Below, one piece after another: positions 50,745-60,808 of a stretch of 64,000 nucleotides of DNA. Both the position numbers and the translations under genes were made by a program. Numbering within the stretch: the first letter of the stretch is position 1; the number at the start of each line of letters is the position of its first letter. The notes beneath the pieces were generated by a model. That model did no database searches and was not told the origin of the DNA. It worked only from the letters and a program-made list of their open reading frames with translations. Where the stretch lies: assembly GCF_000518705.1 (NCBI RefSeq), contig NZ_JAEC01000013.1:1-64000 (forward strand), in the 5' to 3' direction. This DNA comes from Shewanella colwelliana ATCC 39565. Lineage in GTDB: Bacteria > Pseudomonadota > Gammaproteobacteria > Enterobacterales > Shewanellaceae.

Positions 50745-52325
50745 ATGTCAGGCTATAAAGTTGAAGTCGACAAGCGTCGTACTTTCGCCATCATCTCTCA
50801 CCCCGATGCGGGTAAAACCACAATTACTGAAAAGGTTCTTTTGTTCGGGAACGCCCTTCAAAAAGCGGGAACAGTAAAAGGGAAGAAATCAGGCCAACAC
50901 GCTAAGTCTGACTGGATGGAGATGGAAAAAGACCGTGGTATCTCTATCACCACCTCTGTGATGCAGTTTCCTTACAACGATGCATTGGTCAACTTACTCG
51001 ATACGCCTGGTCACGAAGATTTCTCTGAAGATACCTATCGTACGCTTACGGCTGTTGACTCTTGTTTGATGGTCATCGATTCAGCAAAAGGTGTTGAGCA
51101 GCGTACCATTAAGTTAATGGAAGTGACGCGTTTGCGTGATACGCCAATCGTTACTTTCATGAACAAGTTGGATCGTGATATCCGTGATCCGATTGAGTTA
51201 ATGGATGAAGTCGAAGACGTGCTAAATATCGCCTGTGCGCCGATCACTTGGCCTATCGGGGCGGGTAAAGAGTTTAAAGGTGTTTATCATCTGCTGCGTG
51301 ATGAAGTGATCCTGTATCAAAATGGCATGGGTCATACGATTCAGGATTCTCGAGTCATTAAAGGGCTCGATAACCCAGAGTTAGATGAAGCGATTGGCAG
51401 CTATGCTGATGATATTCGTGATGAGATGGAACTTGTGCTGGGTGCCTCAAACGAATTTGATTTAGACGCATTCCTTAAAGGTGAGCTTACGCCAGTCTTT
51501 TTCGGTACCGCACTGGGTAACTTTGGTGTTGACCATATCTTAGATGGTATTGTTGAGTGGGCACCACAGCCGCAAGCTCGAGAAACTGAGCTGAGGGCCA
51601 TTGAGCCTGAAGAGGAAAAGTTCAGTGGTTTTGTGTTTAAAATTCAAGCCAACATGGATCCTAAACACCGTGACCGTGTCGCCTTTATGCGTATTTGTTC
51701 CGGTCGTTATGAGCAAGGCATGAAGATGCATCACGTGCGTTTAGGTAAAGATGTCAACGTGAGTGACGCCTTGACCTTTATGGCGGGTGACCGTAACCGA
51801 GCCGAAATGGCTTATCCGGGTGATATTATCGGTCTGCATAACCATGGAACCATGCGCATTGGTGATACCTTTACCCAAGGTGAGAAGTTCCGCTTTACTG
51901 GTATTCCAAACTTTGCGCCAGAGATGTTCCGCCGTATTCGTCTCAAAGATCCACTCAAGCAAAAGCAGTTGCTAAAAGGTTTAGTGCAGCTTTCAGAAGA
52001 GGGTGCTGTACAGGTGTTTAGACCGCTAGATACCAACGATCTTATCGTCGGTGCTGTGGGTGTGCTGCAGTTTGAAGTGGTGGTACAGCGATTAAAGAGC
52101 GAATATAAGGTCGAAGCTATCTATGAAGCGATAAGTGTGGCTACTGCGCGCTGGGTATATTGTGACGATCATAAAAAGTTAGAAGAGTTTAAGCGCAAAT
52201 GCAGTAACAATTTAGCTTTAGATGGTGGTGATAACTTAACGTACGTAGCACCGACTATGGTTAACTTGAACTTGTCGATGGAGCGTTATCCCGATATCTC
52301 GTTTGCGAAAACTCGCGAAAATTAA
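50745..52325 (+). CDS. prfC: Peptide chain release factor 3
   Basis: GTPase that recycles RF1/RF2 after peptide release. 526 residues, standard length. G1 [20 protein letters not shown]3 [14 protein letters not shown] and G4 [11 protein letters not shown] are clear, followed by the beta-barrel and C-terminal domains. Start ATG 50745. A terminator follows; monocistronic. Confidence 0.97.
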   Translation: MSGYKVEVDKRRTFAIISHPDAGKTTITEKVLLFGNALQKAGTVKGKKSGQHAKSDWMEMEKDRGISITTSVMQFPYNDALVNLLDTPGHEDFSEDTYRTLTAVDSCLMVIDSAKGVEQRTIKLMEVTRLRDTPIVTFMNKLDRDIRDPIELMDEVEDVLNIACAPITWPIGAGKEFKGVYHLLRDEVILYQNGMGHTIQDSRVIKGLDNPELDEAIGSYADDIRDEMELVLGASNEFDLDAFLKGELTPVFFGTALGNFGVDHILDGIVEWAPQPQARETELRAIEPEEEKFSGFVFKIQANMDPKHRDRVAFMRICSGRYEQGMKMHHVRLGKDVNVSDALTFMAGDRNRAEMAYPGDIIGLHNHGTMRIGDTFTQGEKFRFTGIPNFAPEMFRRIRLKDPLKQKQLLKGLVQLSEEGAVQVFRPLDTNDLIVGAVGVLQFEVVVQRLKSEYKVEAIYEAISVATARWVYCDDHKKLEEFKRKCSNNLALDGGDNLTYVAPTMVNLNLSMERYPDISFAKTREN

Positions 52326-52341
52326 TCGCTCAAGCATCATT

Positions 52342-52367
52342 AAAAAGCAGATTCGTCTGCTTTTTTT
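52342..52367 (+). terminator. Intrinsic terminator of prfC
   Basis: AAAGCAGA/TCTGCTTT stem with a TTCG tetraloop and seven T. Confidence 0.94.
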
Positions 52368-52427
52368 GTGCCCAAAATTTACCCGTTTTGTTAGAGTGAC
52401 TAGAGATGTGATAACGGAGTAACTGTG

Positions 52428-52592
52428 ATGATTAGAAAATGGTGGCGCGCTTATATTGCGTGGTGCGATCGCATGGGCTTGACCGCGGATAATAAACGTT
52501 GTTGCGCCCCGAATCTCTCTGACCCACCATTAAAGCGTGAGCAGCAAGCGCCAGAAGTGATAGTCGACGAGACAAAAGACAATGCGAAGTGA
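52428..52592 (+). CDS. Small 54-residue protein upstream of the TatD-family gene (DUF5363-like)
   Basis: Short ORF with ATG 52428 and GGAG (52416-52419) eight bases upstream. It begins MIRKWWRAYIAWCDRMGLT, contains a Cys pair in DNKRCCAPN and ends in a charged tail. The stop overlaps the next start by 11 bases, so the two are probably coupled. The WWRAYIAWCDRMGLT-plus-CCAP layout resembles a short conserved family that I believe is DUF5363, found next to YjjV in this order; that name is from memory. No function is known. Confidence 0.75.
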   Translation: MIRKWWRAYIAWCDRMGLTADNKRCCAPNLSDPPLKREQQAPEVIVDETKDNAK

Positions 52593-53379
52593 TGTTATAA
52601 AGGTTATTGATAGCCATATTCATCTCGATTTTAGTGAATTTGATGCGCGGCGTGAGCAGCTTATTGCACAGATGAGAAAGTTGGGCCTCGTGAATGCGGT
52701 GATTCCTGGTGTATCGAGTGAGAGCTGGGACAGAACGACAGAGGTCGCAAAACAATATCAATGCCATTATGGGTTAGGTATCCATCCATGGTATTGCAAT
52801 CAAGATTGGCAAGTGGGGGTGGCAGCGCTGGAACGGCATATTTTGTCACGTAATAAAGAGCTGTCTTTGGTGGCCATTGGTGAATGTGGTTTAGATGGTT
52901 TTTATCGTGATAATTGGCAATGGCAGTTGCCATGTTTTGAAGCTCATTTAGTGCTGGCGCAACGTTACCAACTGCCGATCATCGTTCACAGCGTCAAGGC
53001 CCATAATGAGGTGCTTGCGTTGCTCAAACGTTACCCTTTGGATCGTGGTGGGGTAATTCATGGCTTTTATGGTGGCTCTGAGTTAGCGAAAAGATACCTC
53101 GATCTTGGTTTCAAGTTGGGTATTGGACATCTCTTGTTAGACGAAAAAGCTAAGAAACTACCAGAAGCCATTGTCAACTTACCATTGACATCTTTTGTCA
53201 TTGAGACCGATTTAGCCATGGTATCTGACCTCCAAAAATACCCATTTGCCGATAAAATCAACGGATCCAGCTTAATTTTGCATTTGCTAATTGAGAAAAT
53301 CGCAAATTTGCAAAAAAAAACTAACGTTCTGGTATCAGAACAAGTGTTTCAAAATACACTGCAACTCTTTGACCTCTAG
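52582..53379 (+). CDS. TatD-family metal-dependent hydrolase (YjjV-like)
   Basis: Probable cytosolic deoxyribonuclease or hydrolase of the TatD family, 265 residues. Metal ligands: His pair in VIDSHIHLDF, Glu in AIGECGLDGF, His in IVHSVKAHNE, His in GVIHGFYGG and Asp in FVIETDLAM. The last motif is normally ETD followed by aromatic or proline residues, and YjjV-like proteins match best. It begins inside the preceding small ORF. Substrate not proven for this branch. Confidence 0.9.
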   Translation: MRSDVIKVIDSHIHLDFSEFDARREQLIAQMRKLGLVNAVIPGVSSESWDRTTEVAKQYQCHYGLGIHPWYCNQDWQVGVAALERHILSRNKELSLVAIGECGLDGFYRDNWQWQLPCFEAHLVLAQRYQLPIIVHSVKAHNEVLALLKRYPLDRGGVIHGFYGGSELAKRYLDLGFKLGIGHLLLDEKAKKLPEAIVNLPLTSFVIETDLAMVSDLQKYPFADKINGSSLILHLLIEKIANLQKKTNVLVSEQVFQNTLQLFDL

Positions 53380-53399
53380 TTTATTTTTTGACAAACAGA

Positions 53400-53415
53400 T
53401 GTAAATCGCATCAAC
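53400..53415. promoter_or_regulatory. Possible CRP site upstream of nupC
   Basis: TGTAA-atcgca-TCAAC matches the CRP half-sites (TGTGA-N6-TCACA) at seven of ten positions. Its centre is about 91 bases before the start expected from the TATAAT at 53487-53492, a spacing compatible with class I activation. Nucleoside transport is CRP-controlled in enterics. Confidence 0.4.
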
Positions 53416-53486
53416 TTTTTTTCTAACGTCTTGAAATAAAACTTCAAAAACTTGATCAAAACGACGATTTTAACCATAGCGTCGGG

Positions 53487-53492
53487 TATAAT
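53487..53492 (+). promoter_or_regulatory. -10 element of the nupC promoter
   Basis: Perfect TATAAT about 65 bases before nupC; the -35 is not obvious, consistent with an activator-dependent promoter. Confidence 0.5.
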
Positions 53493-53555
53493 CTGACGTT
53501 GAAAAAGGTTGGTTAACAACATAATTAAAAAGTATTAACAATAGGGTGATGGTTA

Positions 53556-54815
53556 ATGGATATTTTAATGAGTTTAGTAGGGGTGGTCACCTTACTTACA
53601 ATAGGTTTCTTGTTATCAAATAACAAAAAAGCTATCAATATACGTACTGTGTTCGGTGCACTAGCGATTCAAGCGTTCTTTGCAGGTTTCGTTTTATATG
53701 TTCCAGTAGGTAAAGACATTCTAAAAGGTGTTTCTGACGGCGTATCAAGCGTGATCAGTTATGCTCAAGACGGTATCAACTTCTTATTCGGCGATTTAGC
53801 CCAGTTTAAAGTTGGTTTCATTTTCGCGATTAACGTTCTACCAGTTATCGTATTCTTCTCGTCTCTAATCGCAGTGCTTTACTACCTAGGCATCATGCAG
53901 TGGATCATCCGTATTATCGGTGGTGGTCTACAAAAAGCACTAGGTACAAGCCGCACAGAGTCAATGTCAGCTACTGCTAACATCTTCGTTGGTCAAACTG
54001 AAGCGCCATTAGTGGTTCGTCCGTTTATCGCGACTATGACTCAGTCAGAGCTATTTGCCATCATGGTTGGTGGTCTAGCGTCTATCGCTGGTTCAGTACT
54101 TGCTGGTTATGCGCAGATGGGTGTACCAATTGAGTACCTAGTAGCAGCGTCATTCATGGCGGCTCCAGGTGGTCTATTGATGGCTAAGCTTATGCATCCT
54201 GAAACAGATAAAACTGTTAATGAGATGGATGATCTTCCAGAAGATCCAGATAAGCCAGCTAACGTACTTGATGTAGCTGCAGCGGGTGCTTCATCTGGTA
54301 TGCACCTAGCACTAAACGTTGGTGCAATGTTGATCGCTTTCGTAGGCTTAATTGCTATGATCAACGGTATCATCGGTGGCGTAACAGGTATATTCGGTCT
54401 TGAAGGTATCACGCTAGAGCTAATCTTAGGTTACATCTTCATGCCTTTGGCATTCCTAATCGGTGTACCTTGGAACGAAGCACTTGTTGCGGGTTCTTTC
54501 ATCGGTCAGAAGATTGTTGTTAACGAATTCGTTGCTTACCTAAACTTTGCTCCATACCTAAAAGATGTTGCTGACGGCGGTATCTTGGTTGAAGCAACTC
54601 AAGCGGTAATGTCTGATAGAACTAAAGCTATCATCTCGTTCGCACTTTGTGGTTTTGCTAACTTATCTTCAATCGCAATTCTACTAGGTGGTCTAGGAGC
54701 TATGGCGCCATCACGTCGTCATGACCTAGCTAAGCTTGGTATCCGTGCAGTAATCGCCGGTTCACTAGCTAACTTGATGAGTGCTACGCTAGCAGGTCTA
54801 TTCCTAGCGTTGTAA
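53556..54815 (+). CDS. nupC: Concentrative nucleoside transporter (NupC, CNT family)
   Basis: Inner-membrane cation-coupled nucleoside uptake. 419 residues with multiple helices. CNT motifs: [13 protein letters not shown] in the first core helix hairpin, and [19 protein letters not shown] with [13 protein letters not shown] in the second core repeat; [15 protein letters not shown] near the end. Na+ coupling is likely in a marine organism, but NupC of E. coli uses protons. It opens the nucleoside cluster nupC-tsx-deoCABD. Confidence 0.95.
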   Translation: MDILMSLVGVVTLLTIGFLLSNNKKAINIRTVFGALAIQAFFAGFVLYVPVGKDILKGVSDGVSSVISYAQDGINFLFGDLAQFKVGFIFAINVLPVIVFFSSLIAVLYYLGIMQWIIRIIGGGLQKALGTSRTESMSATANIFVGQTEAPLVVRPFIATMTQSELFAIMVGGLASIAGSVLAGYAQMGVPIEYLVAASFMAAPGGLLMAKLMHPETDKTVNEMDDLPEDPDKPANVLDVAAAGASSGMHLALNVGAMLIAFVGLIAMINGIIGGVTGIFGLEGITLELILGYIFMPLAFLIGVPWNEALVAGSFIGQKIVVNEFVAYLNFAPYLKDVADGGILVEATQAVMSDRTKAIISFALCGFANLSSIAILLGGLGAMAPSRRHDLAKLGIRAVIAGSLANLMSATLAGLFLAL

Positions 54816-55155
54816 TTCTCAGGTAATTCCTTGGGGGGATGCCCCTGAACTATGACTCTGCTCAACAGAGCAGAGTCAGAGTTAACCAAACCATTTTCAA
54901 GCAGATTTGTAAAACAGAGCTATTCTTTATCACTGTTATAGGATAGCTGTGCCCAAACAAACTTTAGTCAGAAATGAGATGTAAGACTTATTTTGGCAAT
55001 AAATCAGAAGTTTGTTTTAATGTTAGAATATTGTGTTCGCATTTTTACATTAATTTTATTGTGCTTTGGTAGAATTTGAGTAAAATGCGGCGCCAACAAA
55101 GAAAGAAACGCTGACTCGATAAGAGCGGCAAAACCATAAGATAATGGGGTTGATG
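54816..55155. other. Intergenic region between nupC and the tsx-like gene
   Basis: Contains the perfect hairpin at 54854-54877 and, near the end, a plausible promoter (TTGTGC 55059-55064, 16-base spacer, TAAAAT 55081-55086). The rest is AT-rich with no further recognisable site. Confidence 0.5.
54854..54877. other. Perfect 10-bp hairpin after nupC
   Basis: GACTCTGCTC/GAGCAGAGTC with the loop AACA and no U-tract. It may protect the nupC mRNA 3' end. Confidence 0.7.
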
Positions 55156-55989
55156 ATGAAAAACGTTAAAACTTTAGCTTTAGCAGCAACAGCAGTAGCA
55201 GCAATGTCTGCACCGACTTTCGCAGCAGATCGTACAGACCTTCGCGCTGGCGACTATAGCTGGATGCAGTTCAATGCAATGTATGCTTTCGATGAGCTAC
55301 CAAGCTCAGGTGAAAGCGGACACGATTACCTAGAAATGGAATTCGGCGGCCGTGCTGGTGTTGTTGACCTATACGGTTATGTTGATGTTTTCAACTTATT
55401 CACTGGTGATTCAGGTGACAAAGCCGCTGGTTCTGGTGCTAGCAAAATGTTCATGAAGTTCGCGCCTCGTTTCTCTATTGACGCGATCACTGGTTGGGGC
55501 CTTTCAGCTGGTCCTATCCAAGAAGTTTACTTCTCAACTCTATTCAACTGGGGTGGTGGAGCAGTTGGTGAAGATGTGAACGCTTCTTTCTGGGGTGTTG
55601 GTGCTGACGTTATGGTTCCATGGTTAGGTAAAACTGGCATGAACTTGTACGCTCACTACGACATGAACCGTAAAGAGTGGAACGGTTACCAGTTCTCTGC
55701 AAACTGGTTCAAGCCATTTGCTAACTTCGACAACGGTAGCTTCGTAGCTTTCCAAGGTTATGTTGATTATCAGTTTGGTGCTGACGACGAGTACGGTAAT
55801 GAATTCGTACCTATGACTTCAAGCGGTGGTGCTGCATACTTCGGTGTGCACTGGCACTCAGACAACTACGCACTGGGTTATGGCCTAAAAGGTTATAAAG
55901 ACGTTTATCTTCTTGAAGATGGCGCTGGTATCGTAGGTTTAGAAACAACTGGTTGGGCTCACTACCTAACTGCTACTTACAAGTTCTAA
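55156..55989 (+). CDS. Outer-membrane nucleoside channel, Tsx/OmpK family
   Basis: Outer-membrane beta-barrel for nucleoside diffusion. About 277 residues from ATG 55156: a signal peptide (MKNVKTLALAATAVAAM, cleavage after FAA), then a barrel with alternating aromatic strands (AGDYSWMQFNAMYAF, WNGYQFSANWFKPF, YALGYGLKGYKD) ending in HYLTATYKF with the terminal Phe needed for barrel assembly. ATGs at 55144 and 55153 are in frame; TGGGGT favours the later starts. It pairs with nupC and deo genes, so nucleosides are the likely solute. OmpK-like versus Tsx cannot be separated by eye. Confidence 0.87.
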   Translation: MKNVKTLALAATAVAAMSAPTFAADRTDLRAGDYSWMQFNAMYAFDELPSSGESGHDYLEMEFGGRAGVVDLYGYVDVFNLFTGDSGDKAAGSGASKMFMKFAPRFSIDAITGWGLSAGPIQEVYFSTLFNWGGGAVGEDVNASFWGVGADVMVPWLGKTGMNLYAHYDMNRKEWNGYQFSANWFKPFANFDNGSFVAFQGYVDYQFGADDEYGNEFVPMTSSGGAAYFGVHWHSDNYALGYGLKGYKDVYLLEDGAGIVGLETTGWAHYLTATYKF

Positions 55990-56446
55990 GCTAGAATTTG
56001 TATGGTTGGAGCCGCAATAAATGCGGCTCCAATTCTCTATCAAACGGATGATTTTTTTCTGATTTGCTGGTTAGTCTTTATTTAAGCATGGACTATATTT
56101 GTAGAGCTTGTTTAGATAAAGGTTAGTAGTTTTACGCGCTAAAATGGATTTTTCGCGGAAAGGCAGGAACACTGCGCTGCAGTTTAATAACTTCGTTCCC
56201 CTTCCCGGTCTTCAAGGATTCAAGTCGTGACCCTTGTGTCAGGATAGCCATGGTGTAAGACCAGGCATTGAATACCTGAATATGTAAACTTGAGTCCTAC
56301 GCCAATGGCGCAGAGACACGATTTACGGCAACGCCTGAAGGCCCGGCCATAAAAATAATCAAAATAATGCCAACTCTTAGGTGCTGTCATACGTCGATTT
56401 TTTTTCTTATTTTTGAATTAATAATTTTACGTTTCGGAGAGCTATT
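55990..56446. other. Intergenic region before deoC with a GC-richer non-coding block
   Basis: 56155-56350 is richer in GC than its AT-rich flanks, has no ORF, and contains short complementary segments such as GGATTCAAGT (56216-56225) with ACTTGAGTCC (56288-56297, one wobble). It may be a degenerate repeat element or an untranslated RNA; no promoter or terminator was clear around it. GGAG for deoC lies at the right edge. Confidence 0.45.
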
Positions 56447-57220
56447 ATGAGCGATTTAAAAAAAGCAGCACAAACAGCCATTGAATTAATGGATTTAACC
56501 ACCTTAAATGATGACGATACCGATCAGAAGGTGATTGAGCTTTGCCATAAGGCTAAGACACCAGCTGGTAACACCGCTGCAATCTGTATTTACCCACGCT
56601 TTATCCCAATTGCACGTAAGACCCTTAATGAGATGGGGTGTGAAGGGATCCGTATTGCAACCGTGACCAACTTCCCACACGGGAATGATGACATCGCGAT
56701 TGCAGTGCTAGAAACTCGCGCTGCAGTAGCATATGGTGCCGATGAAGTCGATGTGGTTTTCCCATACCGCGCACTGATGGCTGGCAACGAAACCGTAGGT
56801 TTTGAACTTGTTAAAGCGTGTAAAGAAGCCTGTGGTGATGATGTGCTATTAAAAGTGATCATTGAGTCTGGTGTTTTGCAAGATCCTGCGCTTATTCGTA
56901 AAGCGTCTGAGCTTTGTATCGATGCTGGTGCAGATTTCATCAAAACCTCTACAGGTAAAGTTGAGGTCAATGCAACGCTAGAAGCTGCTGAAATTATGAT
57001 GACAGTGATCAGTGAAAAGAACCCTAAAGTTGGCTTTAAGCCGGCTGGTGGCGTGCGTGATGCCGCTGCAGCTGAAGAGTTCTTAGGTGTGGCTGCTCGT
57101 CTACTTGGTGATGATTGGGCAACACCGCGTACCTTCCGTTTTGGTGCGTCTAGTCTATTAGTTAACCTGCTTCATACCCTAGAGTTGGGTGATGCGCCAA
57201 AAGGCCCACAAGGTTACTAA
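56447..57220 (+). CDS. deoC: Deoxyribose-phosphate aldolase
   Basis: Class I aldolase splitting deoxyribose-5-phosphate into glyceraldehyde-3-phosphate and acetaldehyde. 257 residues, TIM barrel. Catalytic Lys in [22 protein letters not shown] (first Lys), second Lys in [11 protein letters not shown]; Asp in [10 protein letters not shown]. Start ATG 56447 with CGGAGAG upstream. First of deoC-deoA-deoB-deoD, separated from deoA by regulatory palindromes. Confidence 0.97.
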   Translation: MSDLKKAAQTAIELMDLTTLNDDDTDQKVIELCHKAKTPAGNTAAICIYPRFIPIARKTLNEMGCEGIRIATVTNFPHGNDDIAIAVLETRAAVAYGADEVDVVFPYRALMAGNETVGFELVKACKEACGDDVLLKVIIESGVLQDPALIRKASELCIDAGADFIKTSTGKVEVNATLEAAEIMMTVISEKNPKVGFKPAGGVRDAAAAEEFLGVAARLLGDDWATPRTFRFGASSLLVNLLHTLELGDAPKGPQGY

Positions 57221-57263
57221 TAAACGATTAGCTTTTTAGTTAAGTGTGATCTAAATCTATTTG

Positions 57264-57319
57264 AAAACGCCAAAACTTGTTTATATTAATTGTAATTAAA
57301 TTACGATTTTTGGCGTTTT
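57264..57319. repeat. Nested palindrome between deoC and deoA
   Basis: A perfect 12-base inverted repeat AAAACGCCAAAA (57264-57275) and TTTTGGCGTTTT (57308-57319) flanks a 32-base centre that holds the HexR-like box at 57291-57305. It could act as a weak terminator of deoC or as a DNA-level operator. Confidence 0.65.
57291..57305. promoter_or_regulatory. HexR-like operator upstream of deoA
   Basis: TGTAATTAAATTACG matches the recalled Shewanella HexR consensus TGTAATwwwATTACA at 14 of 15 positions, about 70 bases before deoA. Deoxynucleoside catabolism yields glyceraldehyde-3-phosphate, so a central-carbon regulator is a sensible fit. Assignment by motif only; an AT-rich palindrome can arise by chance. 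Confidence 0.5.
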
Positions 57320-57327
57320 ATAAAAGA

Positions 57328-57360
57328 GTTTGTCACCTAAAAAGAAATTTTGTGACAAAC
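57328..57360. promoter_or_regulatory. Inverted repeat adjoining the deoA ribosome binding site
   Basis: GTTTGTCAC (57328-57336) and GTGACAAAC (57352-57360) are perfectly complementary across 15 bases, ending two bases before the GGAGG of deoA. The orientation does not fit a CRP site. It may be an operator or an mRNA hairpin that affects initiation. Confidence 0.55.
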
Positions 57361-57374
57361 TTGGAGGCAGTACT

Positions 57375-58706
57375 ATGTTTCTAGCACAAGAGATAATTCG
57401 TAAAAAGCGCAATGGCGAAGCGTTAACCACTCAAGAGATCCAGTTTTTCGTTAAAGGGATTACTGACAACAGTGTCTCTGAGGGGCAGATTGCCGCACTC
57501 GGTATGGCAGTATACTTTAACGACATGAATATGGATGAGCGTATTGCGCTGACGACATCTATGCGTGACTCTGGCACCGTGCTCAATTGGAAAAACCTCG
57601 GACTAGACGGTCCTATCATCGATAAGCACAGCACTGGTGGTGTCGGTGATGTGATTAGCCTCATGCTTGGCCCCATGGCAGCAGCATGTGGCGGTTATGT
57701 TCCAATGATTTCTGGCCGTGGTTTAGGGCATACGGGGGGGACGTTAGATAAGTTCGATGCTATCCCTGGTTATCAAACCGAGCCAGACAGTGCCCTGTTC
57801 CGTAAAGTGGTTAAAGAAGCGGGTGTCGCCATTATCGGTCAAACTGGTGATCTTGTTCCTGCCGATAAACGCTTCTATTCTATCCGTGATAATACCGCAA
57901 CCGTTGAATCCATCTCCCTTATTACCGCATCCATTCTCTCTAAAAAGCTTGCTGCAGGTCTCGATGCATTAGCGATGGACGTTAAGGTCGGCAGTGGCGC
58001 ATTTATGCCGACTTACGAAGCATCTGAAGAGCTTGCACGTAGTATTACTGCGGTAGCTAATGGCGCTGGCACGCGAACAACCGCGCTACTGACTGACATG
58101 AACCAAGTACTTGCCTCTTGTGCGGGTAATGCGGTTGAAGTGAAAGAGGCGGTTGATTTCTTAACGGGTGCGTACCGTAACCCTCGTCTTTATGAAGTGA
58201 CCATGGGTCTTTGTGCTGAAATGCTTCAACTTGGTGGCCTTGCTGCGACAGAAGTTGAGGCGCGCGCAAAGTTAAACCAAGTGCTCGACAATGGTAAGGC
58301 TGCAGATATTTTTGGCCGTATGATCTCAGGCTTAGGTGGCCCCGCTGATTTTATCGAAAACTACAGCAAGTACCTGCCACAATCACAGATCATTCGCCCT
58401 GTTTATGCTGACCGTACTGGTTTTGCGTCTGCGATGGATACTCGTGAACTTGGCTTAGCCGTTGTCACCTTAGGTGGCGGTCGTCGTAAGCCCGGTGATG
58501 CACTAGACTATAGTGTAGGGTTGACTCAAGTTTGTGCGTTGGGTGATGAAATCACAACAGATAAACCGATTGCCATGGTTCACGCTCAAACCGAAGCTGC
58601 ATTTGAAGAAGCCTCTGCAGCGGTTAGAAAAGCGATACACATTGGCGATTCAGCGCCAGAGAAAACACCTGAGATCTATAAGTACATTCGTCAAGAAGAT
58701 CTCTAG
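57375..58706 (+). CDS. deoA: Thymidine phosphorylase
   Basis: Phosphorolysis of thymidine and deoxyuridine to base and deoxyribose-1-phosphate. From ATG 57375 it has 443 residues ([17 protein letters not shown]) with GGAGG seven bases upstream; the frame from 57330 is rejected because it precedes the conserved start. Phosphate site KHSTGGVGD, glycine motif [14 protein letters not shown], and [10 protein letters not shown] are intact. deoB follows after 11 bases. Confidence 0.97.
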   Translation: MFLAQEIIRKKRNGEALTTQEIQFFVKGITDNSVSEGQIAALGMAVYFNDMNMDERIALTTSMRDSGTVLNWKNLGLDGPIIDKHSTGGVGDVISLMLGPMAAACGGYVPMISGRGLGHTGGTLDKFDAIPGYQTEPDSALFRKVVKEAGVAIIGQTGDLVPADKRFYSIRDNTATVESISLITASILSKKLAAGLDALAMDVKVGSGAFMPTYEASEELARSITAVANGAGTRTTALLTDMNQVLASCAGNAVEVKEAVDFLTGAYRNPRLYEVTMGLCAEMLQLGGLAATEVEARAKLNQVLDNGKAADIFGRMISGLGGPADFIENYSKYLPQSQIIRPVYADRTGFASAMDTRELGLAVVTLGGGRRKPGDALDYSVGLTQVCALGDEITTDKPIAMVHAQTEAAFEEASAAVRKAIHIGDSAPEKTPEIYKYIRQEDL

Positions 58707-58717
58707 GAGAGTAAAAG

Positions 58718-59935
58718 ATGAAAAGAACAGTAATTATGATGCTGGACTCGTTCGGCGTCGGTGCAGCAAAAGATGCTGCAGCCTTCGGTGATATTGGTTC
58801 AGATACCTTTGGTCATATCGCCAAAGCATGCGCAGAAGGGCAGGCTAATGATGGCCGAGAAGGTCCACTTAAGCTACCAAATTTGGCTAAACTGGGCTTA
58901 GCTCTTGCCGCACAAGAAAGCACTGGTGCGTTTGCCGCTGGCTTTGCTGATGATGTTGAAGTGATTGGCGCTTATGGTTATGCCGATGAGCTAAGCTCTG
59001 GTAAAGACACGCCAAGCGGCCACTGGGAAATGGCGGGTGTACCTGTGTTGTATGAATGGGGTTACTTTAGTGATTTGACTAACTCATTCCCCAAAGAGCT
59101 GACCGATAAGATCCTAGCTCGCGCAGGTTTAAGCGACTACCTTGGTAATTGCCATGCATCGGGCACGGCTATTTTAGAAGAACTTGGCGAAGAGCATATG
59201 CGCTCTGGTATGCCTATCTTCTACACCTCTGCCGATTCAGTGTTTCAGATTGCTTGCCATGAAGAATCGTTCGGTCTAGAGAAGCTTTACGAGCTTTGTA
59301 TTATTGCCCGTGAAGAGCTTGAGCCTTATAACATCGGCCGTGTTATTGCGCGTCCATTTATTGGTACGGGTCCAAGTGATTTTGCGCGTACGGGTAATCG
59401 TCGTGACTATGCGGTTGAGCCACCAGCACCAACAGTATTGGATAAGCTAAAGGCTGATGGCGGTGAAGTGGTCAGTGTCGGTAAGATTTCAGATATCTAT
59501 GCGCATTGTGGCATTACCAAAAAGGTGAAAGCGACAGGCCTTGAAGCGTTATTTGATGCAACACTTGAGCAAGTAAAACAAGCGGGCGATCGAACCATTG
59601 TTTTTACTAACTTTGTCGACTTCGATTCTCACTATGGTCATCGTCGTGACATCGCGGGTTACGCACGTGCATTAGAGTATTTTGATAGCCGTTTACCTGA
59701 AATGCTGGCACTACTTAATGACGACGATCTGTTGTTATTAACGGCCGATCATGGTTGTGACCCTTCTTGGAAAGGTACCGATCATACTCGTGAGCGTGTG
59801 CCTGTACTTGCGTACGGTGCGGGGCTGACTGCCGGTTCGTTAGGTTGTCGTGATAGCTTTGCCGATATTGGTCAAAGTATCGCAACTTACTTCGGTTTAG
59901 AACCAATGGAATATGGCAAGTCTTTCGTTTCTTAA
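58718..59935 (+). CDS. deoB: Phosphopentomutase
   Basis: Converts (deoxy)ribose-1-phosphate to the 5-phosphate, linking DeoA and DeoD to DeoC. 405 residues, alkaline-phosphatase fold with the metal sites at MMLDSFGVG near the N-terminus, [17 protein letters not shown] near the C-terminus and the core phosphothreonine region [16 protein letters not shown] precedes ATG 58718. Confidence 0.97.
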   Translation: MKRTVIMMLDSFGVGAAKDAAAFGDIGSDTFGHIAKACAEGQANDGREGPLKLPNLAKLGLALAAQESTGAFAAGFADDVEVIGAYGYADELSSGKDTPSGHWEMAGVPVLYEWGYFSDLTNSFPKELTDKILARAGLSDYLGNCHASGTAILEELGEEHMRSGMPIFYTSADSVFQIACHEESFGLEKLYELCIIAREELEPYNIGRVIARPFIGTGPSDFARTGNRRDYAVEPPAPTVLDKLKADGGEVVSVGKISDIYAHCGITKKVKATGLEALFDATLEQVKQAGDRTIVFTNFVDFDSHYGHRRDIAGYARALEYFDSRLPEMLALLNDDDLLLLTADHGCDPSWKGTDHTRERVPVLAYGAGLTAGSLGCRDSFADIGQSIATYFGLEPMEYGKSFVS

Positions 59936-59943
59936 GACTTGCA

Positions 59944-59967
59944 GTGGGTGACTGATAAGTCGCCCAC
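59944..59967 (+). other. Hairpin between deoB and deoD
   Basis: GTGGGTGACT/AGTCGCCCAC stem (one G-U) with a GATA loop and no U-tract; a second small stem (GGCGAT/ATCGCC) follows at about 59984-60003. Probably an mRNA processing or stability element in the deo transcript. Confidence 0.6.
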
Positions 59968-60045
59968 AACGATTTATCGATTTGGCGATATAAATTGATC
60001 GCCTGTACTAGAAAGACTTAAGTCTAAAAAATAGGGGTTATATAG

Positions 60046-60756
60046 ATGGCTACACCACACATTAATGCTGTAGACGGTGCATTCGGCGATACAGTTTTAT
60101 TCCCAGGCGATCCACTTCGCGCTAAGTACATTGCTGAGACTTTCCTAGAGAACGTTGAGCAAGTGACTGACGTACGTAACATGCTTGGTTTCACTGGTAC
60201 CTACAAGGGCGTACGTATCTCTGTTATGGGTTCAGGTATGGGCATTCCTTCATGCTCTATCTACGCCACTGAGCTTATTAAAGATTACGGTGTTAAAAAC
60301 CTAATCCGTGTTGGTACTTGTGGTGCGATCAGCACTGACGTTAAAGTCCGTGACGTGATCATCGGTATGGGCGCATGTACTGATTCTCAAGTTAACCGTC
60401 TACGTTTCAAAGGCCAAGACTTCGCTGCTATCGCAGATTACAGCCTACTTAGCGCTGTGGTTAAAGCGGCTGATGCAAAAGGTACTAAGTACCGCGTTGG
60501 TAACGTATTCTCTGCAGATCTATTCTACACGCCAGACCCAGAAATGTTTGACGTAATGGAAAAGATGAACGTACTAGGCGTCGAGATGGAAGCTGCTGGT
60601 CTTTATGGCGTTGCTGCTGAGTTTGGTGCAAAAGCACTTTGTGTTGTTACCGTTTCTGACCATATTCGTACTGGTGAAAAGACCTCTTCTGATGAGCGTC
60701 AAACCACCTTTAACGACATGATCGAAATGACACTAGACGCGGCAATTACTCTGTAA
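60046..60756 (+). CDS. deoD: Purine nucleoside phosphorylase, DeoD type
   Basis: Hexameric phosphorylase acting on purine (deoxy)nucleosides. 236 residues. Phosphate site [11 protein letters not shown] and RVGTCGAIS, substrate loop [15 protein letters not shown], catalytic Asp in [11 protein letters not shown]. Start ATG 60046 with AGGGGTTATATAG upstream. Last of the deo genes; a strong terminator follows. Confidence 0.97.
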   Translation: MATPHINAVDGAFGDTVLFPGDPLRAKYIAETFLENVEQVTDVRNMLGFTGTYKGVRISVMGSGMGIPSCSIYATELIKDYGVKNLIRVGTCGAISTDVKVRDVIIGMGACTDSQVNRLRFKGQDFAAIADYSLLSAVVKAADAKGTKYRVGNVFSADLFYTPDPEMFDVMEKMNVLGVEMEAAGLYGVAAEFGAKALCVVTVSDHIRTGEKTSSDERQTTFNDMIEMTLDAAITL

Positions 60757-60770
60757 TCGTAGCTTTTAGT

Positions 60771-60800
60771 AAAAAAACGGACCAATAGGTCCGTTTTTTG
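60771..60800. terminator. Bidirectional terminator between deoD and smp
   Basis: ACGGACC/GGTCCGT stem with the loop AATA, flanked by seven A and six T, so it can work for both convergent genes. Confidence 0.93.
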
Positions 60801-60808
60801 TTTTAACG

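Noticed and set aside
57328..57360. CRP site upstream of deoA
   Set aside because: The half-sites are in the inverse order (GTCAC...GTGAC) with a 15-base gap, so they do not fit TGTGA-N6-TCACA.
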